NCBI GenBank assembly: GCA_024710445.1
Contig: JANJUT010000195.1
Location: 1-7,643, forward strand
Origin: Thiobacillus sp.
GTDB lineage: Bacteria; Pseudomonadota; Gammaproteobacteria; Burkholderiales; Thiobacillaceae
DNA length: 7,643 nucleotides
Direction of reading: 5' to 3'
Shown here: positions 1 through 6,475 of the stretch, in pieces
How the letters are laid out: each line of letters starts with the position of its first letter
Numbering within the stretch: position 1 is the stretch's first letter
Program-made: the position numbers and the translations under genes
The notes under the pieces: model-generated
Seen by the model: the letters and a program-made list of their open reading frames with translations, nothing else
Databases searched by the model: none
Told to the model about the DNA's origin: nothing

Positions 1-1506
<1,506 letters not shown>

Positions 1507-1527
1507 GGTTTGGTCTACTAAATGAAA

Positions 1528-1549
1528 CGGCCTCCGAGTCGCGAGGCCG
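1528..1549 (-). terminator. Hairpin between the VOC gene and tex (weak terminator or tex leader structure)
   Basis: A perfect 7-bp inverted repeat CGGCCTC/GAGGCCG encloses an 8-nt loop. On the minus strand it is followed by TTTCATTT, a poor U-tract. It lies 83 nt after the VOC stop codon and 21 nt before the tex start. It could be a weak terminator for the VOC gene or a structure in the tex 5' leader. The only GGAG near the tex start is part of this stem. Which role applies cannot be decided from sequence. Confidence 0.4.
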
Positions 1550-1632
1550 ATGAGTGAAGTTTACGTGGTGCGCATTATGCCGCAGGCTTGCAGAGCCGGG
1601 TTCGTATCCGAATTTTTATGAGCTGATGCGGA

Positions 1633-2004
1633 CTACATGATGTCCTTCGGCTTCCACATGGCGATGACCGCACCGGTCGGATCCATGATCACGCTCAGCC
1701 AGCCATGATCGCCTATCTGCATGACATCCCGCAGCACGGTGGCACCCAGATCGCGCGCCTTGCGGGTGGAGGCCTCGATGTCATCCACGCCGACATACGC
1801 CAGCCAGTGTGACGGCACCTTGGGGTCCGGGTTCGCGAACATGCCGCCGCCGGTACCCTCGCCAACGTTGATCATGGTATAGGGCATGTCGCCACCGGGT
1901 GCGGGAATATCTTCAAGCTTCCAGTCAAAGAGCCGGGAATAAAAGTCCTTGGCCTTGGCCAGGTCCCCGGTCTGCAATTCGATGTGTACGAAAGGGTTGG
2001 CCAT
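1633..2004 (-). CDS. VOC family (glyoxalase/bleomycin-resistance fold) protein
   Basis: This 123-residue protein fits a single VOC unit of two beta-alpha-beta-beta-beta modules. Module one starts at PFVHIELQTGDLAKAKDFYS (residues 4-23), where the helix after the first strand carries the common KAxxFY pattern. Module two starts near HWLAYVGVDDIEAS (66-79) and ends in DPTGAVIAMWKP (108-119). The ending resembles the VOC subgroup with DPxGAxxxxWxP, in which Trp stands where metal-dependent glyoxalases usually carry a Glu ligand. His7 and Glu9 remain at the first-strand ligand area. A classical glyoxalase I activity is therefore doubtful and the substrate is unknown. The ATG at 2004 has a good Shine-Dalgarno AAAGGA 6 nt upstream (2011-2016). 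It precedes tex on the same strand, but with 126 bp and a hairpin between them co-transcription is uncertain. Confidence 0.9.
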   Translation of the reverse strand: MANPFVHIELQTGDLAKAKDFYSRLFDWKLEDIPAPGGDMPYTMINVGEGTGGGMFANPDPKVPSHWLAYVGVDDIEASTRKARDLGATVLRDVMQIGDHGWLSVIMDPTGAVIAMWKPKDIM

Positions 2005-2033
2005 GTCGTGTCCTTTGGGTTTACGGATTACTC

Positions 2034-2061
2034 TTTATAGCTGTTAACGCCATTTGGTCAC
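2034..2061 (-). promoter_or_regulatory. Candidate sigma70 promoter of the VOC gene
   Basis: On the minus strand, GTGACC (2061-2056; four of six match TTGACA) and TATAAA (2039-2034; close to TATAAT) are separated by 16 bp. This would place the transcription start about 20-25 nt upstream of the VOC start codon. It is a pattern match by eye only. Confidence 0.4.
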
Positions 2062-2195
2062 GCGAGATTTCCTGATGGAAAACCATGCACGTCCGGGCCG
2101 CTCACCGGCTTTTGTCATCGGCAAGAATCAATAATTCCATCCTCCCTGTACACTTGAGGCGACACCTGCCCAGACTCATTTGCAATCCGAAATCA

Positions 2196-2209
2196 TTGGT
2201 TTTAACCAA
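2196..2209. repeat. Short AT-rich inverted repeat abutting a start codon
   Basis: TTGGTTTTAACCAA has perfect 6-bp arms around a 2-nt centre and ends 2 nt before the ATG at 2212. In its place one would expect a Shine-Dalgarno sequence. It could be an operator or simply a chance palindrome. The rest of the divergent intergenic stretch 2062-2195 shows nothing I can support. Confidence 0.3.
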
Positions 2210-2211
2210 AC

Positions 2212-2619
2212 ATGAACCGCAACACTGTCCGCGCCCGCTTGGCCTTCTCATTCAAGGGGGAGTCTTACGAACTCGATTCCGTCATTGACCTCGATGGATG
2301 TCCTGGCGAGCCTGGCGTGATGCCCGATTTCCATCAACGCCTCGCCAGGGCGGCAGGGATCGATCCTTACTCCTATCTGTATGAGGTATTGGAGACGCAC
2401 GATATTGCGTTTTCGGATGCCACGGGCGTGGCGGAACGAAGCTGCCGCGATGGCCGCTTCGACTGGGCCCGATTCGAGCAGGAGCGGCGCGAGGCAAGTG
2501 ACTGGCAGCATGTCCGGTCCATCGCGCAGCAGGTGCTGGGTGCGCGCGACCTGGATGCGGAGCCGGAACTCAAGGCGGCCTTGCTGGCTGTGTACCGGGC
2601 GGGGAAGGGCACGGATTAG
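2212..2619 (+). CDS. Unrecognised 135-aa soluble protein
   Basis: I do not recognise this family. The predicted protein is soluble and acidic, with no signal peptide or membrane segment. The first 30 residues look like beta strands (RARLAFSFKGESYELDSVIDLD). A helical, charged part follows (residues 82-132, rich in Glu, Arg and Ala). An in-frame TAA at 2203-2205 makes ATG 2212 the earliest possible ATG. There is no Shine-Dalgarno in front of it; the upstream bases are an AT-rich palindrome. Codon use is GC-rich like its neighbours and the frame is clean, which favours a real gene over the overlapping frames. DUF2189 lies 112 bp downstream on the same strand and may or may not share a transcript. 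Alternative possibility: a leaderless or weakly translated gene. Confidence 0.7.
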   Translation: MNRNTVRARLAFSFKGESYELDSVIDLDGCPGEPGVMPDFHQRLARAAGIDPYSYLYEVLETHDIAFSDATGVAERSCRDGRFDWARFEQERREASDWQHVRSIAQQVLGARDLDAEPELKAALLAVYRAGKGTD

Positions 2620-2635
2620 GAAAACGCTGAACGCT

Positions 2636-2687
2636 CCTTCGACCAGCCTGTGCTGAGCGTGGTGTGCGCTCTGAAGTGAGCCGAACG
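2636..2687. repeat. Possible degenerate REP-like intergenic element
   Basis: This gap between two plus-strand genes contains CTTCGACC near 2637-2644, the inverted repeat GAGCG/CGCTC (2655-2659 and 2667-2671, 7-nt loop), and GAGCCGAACG at 2678-2687. The outer TTCG (2638-2641) and CGAA (2682-2685) also pair. The CTTCGAC...CTGAGC...CGAACG layout resembles dispersed intergenic repeats common in GC-rich proteobacteria, here diverged. No T-tract follows, so it is not a clear terminator. Only one copy lies in the window, so repetition is not shown. Confidence 0.35.
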
Positions 2688-2731
2688 ACCTTGCATTTCC
2701 TGTTTCACCGAACCTGATCGAGGAGGGCTTC

Positions 2732-3484
2732 ATGAGTATGCTTGTACCCAACAAAGTCGGGCTGGCCAGTTTGCCTTGCTGGCTGCATGCGGGATGGCAG
2801 GTTTTTCTGCAGGCAAAGGGACTGAGTGCGGCTTATGCCAGCATTTTCGCGGTGCTGGGGCTGGCGCAGTTCTATGCCGTGGTGACGGCCGGACTGACTC
2901 CGCTGGTGGTGGCGCTGGCAGGCGGGTTCATGCTGATCGGCCCGGCTTTATTGTGCGGTTTCTTCAATGTATCCGATCATCTGCAGCGCAATGAGGCGGT
3001 GCGCCTGGGGCACTTTTTCGCGGGCTTCCGCCTGGTTCCGCCGGTGCTTTGGGTGGTGTCGCTGTTCGAGATGTTTTTGTTCCTGATCTGGCTGACGGAT
3101 GCGGGCATCGTCTACGGCCTGTATTTCGGCATGACGCGCGAAATGGGCCTGCCGGAATTTTTTGCGGGTCTGGCCGGAGAGGGCAATACCTGGCCGTATC
3201 TGTTTTTCAGCGGGCTGATGGGAACGCTGCTGGCGTTCATCATCTACACCACTTCCGCCTTTGCCGTACCCTTGCTGTTTTACCGGCGCGGCAGCCTGGC
3301 GGGTGCGGTCAGCGCGAGCGTACGGGCCGTGTTCTCGAATTTCCCGGCAATGCTGGCCTGGGGGGTGATGCTGTCGGTGGCGATGTTTACGGCCATGCTG
3401 CTTTTGCTGCCCCTGTTTCCGGTGGTGTTTCCGGTGCTGGCCTATGCCAGCAGGCAGGCCTATCGCGAGGTTTTTCCGCAATAG
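2732..3484 (+). CDS. DUF2189-type integral membrane protein
   Basis: This 250-residue, strongly hydrophobic inner-membrane protein has about five to six predicted spans: roughly residues 34-52, 56-78, 102-128, 155-182 and 205-238, the last long enough for a bend or two helices. The segment GGFMLIGPALLCGFFNVSDHLQRNEAVRLG (split at residues 64-93) matches the DUF2189 hallmark, a hydrophobic stretch ending in GP followed by a short helix with charged residues. The GWQVFLQAKG segment (21-30) fits the family's amphipathic N-terminus. Biochemical function is unknown for this family. ATG 2732 is preceded by a strong Shine-Dalgarno GAGGAGG (2720-2726), which fixes the start. The gene ends only 13 bp from the stop codon of the convergent SYLF gene. 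Family call is from recall of the pattern, not a search. Confidence 0.85.
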   Translation: MSMLVPNKVGLASLPCWLHAGWQVFLQAKGLSAAYASIFAVLGLAQFYAVVTAGLTPLVVALAGGFMLIGPALLCGFFNVSDHLQRNEAVRLGHFFAGFRLVPPVLWVVSLFEMFLFLIWLTDAGIVYGLYFGMTREMGLPEFFAGLAGEGNTWPYLFFSGLMGTLLAFIIYTTSAFAVPLLFYRRGSLAGAVSASVRAVFSNFPAMLAWGVMLSVAMFTAMLLLLPLFPVVFPVLAYASRQAYREVFPQ

Positions 3485-3497
3485 CCGGCCATGGTTT

Positions 3498-4085
3498 TTA
3501 CTTGTCCAGTTTGGTGAATTTCGCGCCTTCCAGCGTGAGGTTGTACATCAGGCCTTTCTGGCCAAAGATGAAGCCGATCACGGGATCCTTGATGTTGGTG
3601 GTGTCCAGGGCCTTGCCGGCGCCGATGTCCACCAGGGCGACGGAACCGTCGACGCCGACCTTCCAGCCTTCGCTGGAACGAAATTTCTCCAGGGCGGATT
3701 CATTGGTAAACAGGACGATGATGCTCTTGGCCTGCGCGCCGAGTTGAAAGCCGATGGAAGCGGCCGCCGTGCTGTAGTAGCCGACGGTTTTTCCGCCTAC
3801 CCGCAGCGCACCTTCACCGTATTCACCGCCGATGCCGATCCCGGCCTTGTAGACCTTGGGGAATACCAGCATGCCTTTGGCGATCGGGAGATAGGCTTTG
3901 GCGCCCTCGATTTTCTGGAAGGTTTTCAGGGTTTGATTGACTTCACGATCGATTTCGGCGGCGCTGGCAGCGTGTGCCTGGGTCGCAAACAGCAAGAGTG
4001 CAATCAGGGCGACGCACAGGGATAGCCAGATAGGAACAGCAATGCGCGGTGTAGAGGCGGGATGGGTTGAAGCATGTGATGACAT
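3498..4085 (-). CDS. Secreted SYLF/Ysc84-domain lipid-binding-type protein
   Basis: This 195-residue protein has an N-terminal export signal: a polar 16-residue n-region, a hydrophobic core at about 17-35, and a signal peptidase I type site after Ala-His-Ala (37-39). The mature part is a SYLF (Ysc84) domain. Visible hallmarks are AKGMLVFPKVYKAGIGIGGEYGEG (residues 69-92 as a unit), then GYYSTAAASIGFQLGAQ (102-118) and SIIVLFTNESALEKFRS (121-137). Eukaryotic SYLF proteins bind phosphoinositides; bacterial secreted members are probably periplasmic or outer-membrane associated, role unknown. No lipobox Cys occurs at the cleavage site, so it is not a lipoprotein. ATG 4085 has an excellent Shine-Dalgarno AAGGAG 7 nt upstream (4098-4093). 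It follows the pseudo-ATPase gene on the same strand after 126 bp, a distance that permits its own promoter. Confidence 0.9.
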   Translation of the reverse strand: MSSHASTHPASTPRIAVPIWLSLCVALIALLLFATQAHAASAAEIDREVNQTLKTFQKIEGAKAYLPIAKGMLVFPKVYKAGIGIGGEYGEGALRVGGKTVGYYSTAAASIGFQLGAQAKSIIVLFTNESALEKFRSSEGWKVGVDGSVALVDIGAGKALDTTNIKDPVIGFIFGQKGLMYNLTLEGAKFTKLDK

Positions 4086-4211
4086 GGTGGCACTCCTTGG
4101 ACGGGATCGATAGATTGAAGTCTAGACCAGACTACGTGTCTGCGAGGCGATGCCGGGGAGCGCCGGACGAATAAGGGCTGGAGGCCGATGGGGTACCGGT
4201 CGTGACGCGTT
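4086..4211 (-). other. Intergenic leader of the SYLF gene
   Basis: The 126 bp hold the SYLF Shine-Dalgarno, an 8-bp palindrome GTCTAGAC (4120-4127) and a small inverted repeat CAGAC/GTCTG with a 5-nt loop just upstream (4128-4142). No convincing -10/-35 pair or U-tract terminator for the preceding gene was found by eye. Confidence 0.3.
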
Positions 4212-4892
4212 CTACTCCGTGGTGCCCGCGCGCCGGCGGTTGAGATCCAGGATGGTTGCGCATTTCTCGAATACGCCCGGTTCGATGTCCGGGATCACGC
4301 CGGCTCTCGGGTCCGAGCCGCGGGTGGTGAGAATCACCGCACAATTCGCCATGTTGGCGCGGGCCAGCAGGTCGGCCGCGAACTCTTTGCAGTACAGGTG
4401 GTAATTCTCGAGGATCAGCAGCAGGGGATGCTCGAAGTTGCTTTCCTCGATCCAGTCCAGGATGCCGGGCAGGCGTCGTCTGATCTCGTCCACGCTGCTT
4501 TGCGACTGGTACGAGTTGAACTGCAGTATCGAAACCGCCTTGCGGCTCACCTTCAGTTTGCCATCTCTTTCGACGGCGACATTGAGGGCGTGATAGCGGG
4601 TGGGTCCGAAGGCCGCGTTGACTTTTTCACGCAGGCTGGCGACCAGCGACGAGATCAGCCCCTCGGTGAGGTAGATCACGCCAAATCCCGCCGTGGCCGC
4701 GTCGCCGCACAGCGTGGTGAGCGCCTGGTTGCGTCCGCCGAAATTCTCGCCGCGGATCAGGATATTGCCCATCAGGCCGAGCGGACTCAATACCAGTTCG
4801 GCAACCGGCGAGCTCGCGTCAAAGCGCAACCGGAACACGGTTTCGCCGGATTCGGCCTTTCTTCTGGTGATGAGTTGGGTGATCGTTACCAT
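4212..4892 (-). CDS. VirD4/TraD/HerA-like P-loop protein with degenerate catalytic motifs (putative pseudo-ATPase)
   Basis: I do not recognise a named family, but the motif order fits a RecA-fold conjugation-type ATPase. ILIRGENFGGRN (residues 44-55) has exact Walker A spacing (G48-x4-G53) but Arg54 and Asn55 replace the Lys and Ser/Thr. GFGVIYLTEGLISSLVASL (69-87) lies where VirD4/TraD proteins have a strand followed by a DxKGD-like turn. PLLLILENYHLY (156-167) is a Walker B-like strand with Glu162-Asn163 instead of Asp-Glu. CAVILTTRGSDP (184-195) sits at the strand where relatives carry ATQS. Catalysis is unlikely; a binding or regulatory role is my inference. No signal or membrane span is seen. 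Without the transmembrane and all-alpha parts of coupling proteins it is a domain-sized 226 residues. ATG 4892 lacks a Shine-Dalgarno (upstream is CCCAGAAAAAAACCACAC), so translation may be coupled to the response regulator gene 66 bp upstream, in the same frame. Confidence 0.75.
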   Translation of the reverse strand: MVTITQLITRRKAESGETVFRLRFDASSPVAELVLSPLGLMGNILIRGENFGGRNQALTTLCGDAATAGFGVIYLTEGLISSLVASLREKVNAAFGPTRYHALNVAVERDGKLKVSRKAVSILQFNSYQSQSSVDEIRRRLPGILDWIEESNFEHPLLLILENYHLYCKEFAADLLARANMANCAVILTTRGSDPRAGVIPDIEPGVFEKCATILDLNRRRAGTTE

Positions 4893-4958
4893 GTGTGGTT
4901 TTTTTCTGGGTGCAGGTTGTCTGGAAAGTGCGCTGCCGGTTCGGGGTGAGGGTGCGCC

Positions 4959-5516
4959 TTAGTCGCGCAAATCCGGCCCGGCAACGGATACCCCCGCCGG
5001 GATGCGCCGCGGCACCATGTTTTCATCCAGCAGGCGTTCAATCCGCGCGAATACTTCAAAACGCGAAAACGGTTTTTTCATGAAATCATCCGCACCGGTG
5101 CGGCTGCCGAAAAACAGTTCAGTCGCCTGCTCGTTACCGCTGATCATGATGACGGGGATATGTGCGGTGGCCGGATCCCTGCGCAGGGTGCGCAGCGCAG
5201 CAAAGCCGTTGACTCCGGGCAGGATGATGTCGAGAAAGATCAGGTCGGGCGTTTCCGTCCGGGCGAGACTGATTCCGGTTTCCGCATCCAGCGCTTCCAG
5301 GGTGATGAAACCCGCCGACTGCAGGATCTTCTTCAGTGCAAATACGATGGTGGGGGAGTCATCGATGATCAGGGCACGGGTTTCGTCGCGTGCGTTCACC
5401 CGCTTGTTGCGTCGCCGTTCATCCCTGACCGGCGCATCAGGCATCGCTTCCACGCCAGGCTCTGGCGCGGTGCGTCCAAAGGCAAAAGCTGACCGAAACC
5501 TGTTCAGTATCCCCAC
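4959..5516 (-). CDS. Single-domain response regulator, PilH/CheY-like receiver
   Basis: This 185-residue protein carries one receiver domain at about residues 47-168 and no output domain. Key residues are present: Asp52-Asp53 (RALIIDDSPT), the phospho-acceptor Asp96 (DLIFLDIILPGVNG), Ser126 (VIMISGN) and Lys148-Pro149 (MKKPF). DDSPT, LPGVNGF and the FFGSRTGADDFMKKPF block resemble PilH-type regulators of type IV pilus chemosensory systems, but no pil or che gene is nearby, so the symbol is withheld. The first 46 residues form a polar, Arg-rich, probably disordered extension (DERRRNKR at 32-39), and about 15 residues trail the domain. The start is GTG at 5516, supported by AAGGAG 7 nt upstream. 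Its stop is followed in the same frame by the pseudo-ATPase gene, its probable partner. Confidence 0.92.
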   Translation of the reverse strand: MGILNRFRSAFAFGRTAPEPGVEAMPDAPVRDERRRNKRVNARDETRALIIDDSPTIVFALKKILQSAGFITLEALDAETGISLARTETPDLIFLDIILPGVNGFAALRTLRRDPATAHIPVIMISGNEQATELFFGSRTGADDFMKKPFSRFEVFARIERLLDENMVPRRIPAGVSVAGPDLRD

Positions 5517-5523
5517 AACGCGT

Positions 5524-5529
5524 CTCCTT
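5524..5529 (-). promoter_or_regulatory. Shine-Dalgarno fixing a GTG start
   Basis: AAGGAG on the minus strand, 7 nt before GTG 5516-5514. No ATG at a sensible distance competes, so the GTG is the chosen start of the response regulator. Confidence 0.85.
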
Positions 5530-5599
5530 GTTTTTTGCCAAGCTTAACCCGTAGCAGGCGGATCTGTCTTTTCGATCACCTGAAAGCCCGGGCAGGCCC

Positions 5600-5620
5600 T
5601 GGCAATACAAGGCGTTGCCA
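5600..5620. promoter_or_regulatory. Inverted repeat in the divergent control region (operator candidate)
   Basis: TGGCAA (5600-5605) and TTGCCA (5615-5620) form perfect 6-bp arms around 9 nt, and a third TTGCCA lies at 5535-5540 near the response regulator start. The 220-bp gap 5517-5736 lies between divergently transcribed genes, so a shared operator is plausible. No clear -35/-10 pair was found for either gene. Rated low because such short repeats arise by chance. Confidence 0.3.
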
Positions 5621-5729
5621 ATCAGGGGGGCGGGGTTCAATTCTCCACATCGCAGGGCCTGGCGGATGCGGGTGTACTGAATTACATGACCCTTTTGTCC
5701 GTTAGCAGTGGCATTCCATTCGCTCATCC

Positions 5730-5734
5730 AAGGA
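5730..5734 (+). promoter_or_regulatory. Shine-Dalgarno-like AAGGA deciding the downstream start
   Basis: AAGGA lies 2 nt before ATG 5737. The spacing is short, but the alternative ATG at 5686 has no such sequence and would add 17 residues ahead of a natural-looking signal anchor. Confidence 0.5.
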
Positions 5735-5736
5735 CC

Positions 5737-6330
5737 ATGAGAATTGTCCCCACCCTGTTGTTCGTCGCCATGATTGCCGGGGCATGGAATCATTTTTCCT
5801 CGCGTCCCGTTGACCATGCCCGTGGCACCCTCGCGCCGAAAGCCCCGGTGCAACTCGCTCGCTCGGGCCTGCCGTCGTTTTCGGTGAAGGGGTATCAAAT
5901 CATGCCGGCCGCCGAATTCTCGCTGGAAGCCCGTGTGCTCTCCACGGAGCCCTATCACGTGGGACGCGAAGCCGATCTGTCACCTGTCGATCTGGCGCTC
6001 GGCTGGGGACCGATGTCGGATAGTGCCGTGCTGGATCGCCTGCAGATCCGCCAGAGCGGGCGTTTCTATTTCTATCGTTGGTCGGATCAACCACCGATCG
6101 ATCCGTCTGACATTGTCGAGCACAGCGCAAACATGCACATGATTCCCGCCAGCGACGACATCAAAAGGCGACTGCGCGATGTACGCAAGGGCCAGATCGT
6201 TGCGCTAAGCGGATATCTAGTGCGTGTGCAGGCAGCGGATGGCTGGCGCTGGAACAGCTCGATGACGCGCAGCGATTCGGGCAATGGCGCCTGCGAGCTG
6301 GTGTGGGTGAAAAATCTGACGGTGCGTTGA
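5737..6330 (+). CDS. Conserved-looking exported or membrane-anchored protein next to DUF2339
   Basis: I cannot name the family with certainty. From ATG 5737 the protein has 197 residues. It starts with MR and a hydrophobic segment IVPTLLFVAMIAGAW (residues 3-17), a signal peptide or single N-terminal anchor, then a Pro/Ala/Arg-rich linker to about 46. The remainder is a compact domain facing the periplasm if exported. It has strand-rich stretches (FSLEARVLSTEPYH, GRFYFYRWSD, GQIVALSGYLVRV), a notable HSANMHMIP segment (129-137) and a single Cys186 in GACELVWVK near the end. The LSPVDLALGWGPMSD segment (81-95) also looks like a conserved block. An upstream ATG at 5686 would give 214 residues but lacks a Shine-Dalgarno. 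DUF2339 follows 145 bp downstream on the same strand and may be a partner in the envelope. Confidence 0.8.
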   Translation: MRIVPTLLFVAMIAGAWNHFSSRPVDHARGTLAPKAPVQLARSGLPSFSVKGYQIMPAAEFSLEARVLSTEPYHVGREADLSPVDLALGWGPMSDSAVLDRLQIRQSGRFYFYRWSDQPPIDPSDIVEHSANMHMIPASDDIKRRLRDVRKGQIVALSGYLVRVQAADGWRWNSSMTRSDSGNGACELVWVKNLTVR

Positions 6331-6340
6331 CTGAGTCAAC
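6326..6340 (+). other. Perfect hairpin overlapping the stop codon
   Basis: GTTGAC-TGA-GTCAAC has a 6-bp perfect stem and 3-nt loop and includes the TGA stop codon (6328-6330). CTGAGTC (6331-6337) can alternatively pair with GACTCAG at 6388-6394. A further TTTTGC-TGG-GCAAAA hairpin lies at 6366-6380. None is followed by a U-tract, so these are not clear intrinsic terminators. Confidence 0.4.
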
Positions 6341-6462
6341 AAGCCGGCCTTGCGCCTTGCTGAACTTTTGCTGGGCAAAAAGAGGCAGACTCAGCCACAA
6401 TTACCTGCGTCCGGCCCAGGCCGCCCGGGGTGGCGCAATAACACTTAGACCCATTCAACCAT

Positions 6463-6468
6463 CAGGAG
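6463..6468 (+). promoter_or_regulatory. Shine-Dalgarno fixing a TTG start
   Basis: CAGGAG lies 7 nt upstream of TTG 6476. The reading frame directly after this TTG encodes a well-formed coiled-coil start, which supports it over later ATG codons such as 6548. Confidence 0.75.
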
Positions 6469-6475
6469 CCCCGAC

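Noticed and set aside
3049..4025. Overlapping plus-strand frames across DUF2189 and SYLF
   Set aside because: They overlap both genes in other frames, lack ribosome binding sites and look like low-complexity shadow translations.
4899..4905. Seven-T run as part of a terminator or a frameshift site
   Set aside because: No stem precedes it on the plus strand. On the minus strand it is a poly-A in an untranslated gap after a stop codon.
4398..4949. 183-codon plus-strand frame opposite the pseudo-ATPase gene
   Set aside because: The minus-strand gene has coherent strand/helix motifs and P-loop spacing; the plus-strand product has none.
5390..5425. Arg-rich RxxxR segment (residues 35-39) of the response regulator as a PilZ c-di-GMP motif
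   Set aside because: The second PilZ motif (D/NxSxxG) and the beta-barrel are absent; the receiver domain begins within ten residues.
5618..5665. tRNA T-arm-like GGTTCAATTC near 5634-5643 (possible tRNA fragment or attachment site)
   Set aside because: The stem is imperfect, and no acceptor, anticodon or D-arm partners can be formed nearby. No integrase is present.
6366..6380. TTTTGC-TGG-GCAAAA hairpin as an intrinsic terminator
   Set aside because: The stem is AT-rich and short, and no U-tract follows on either strand.
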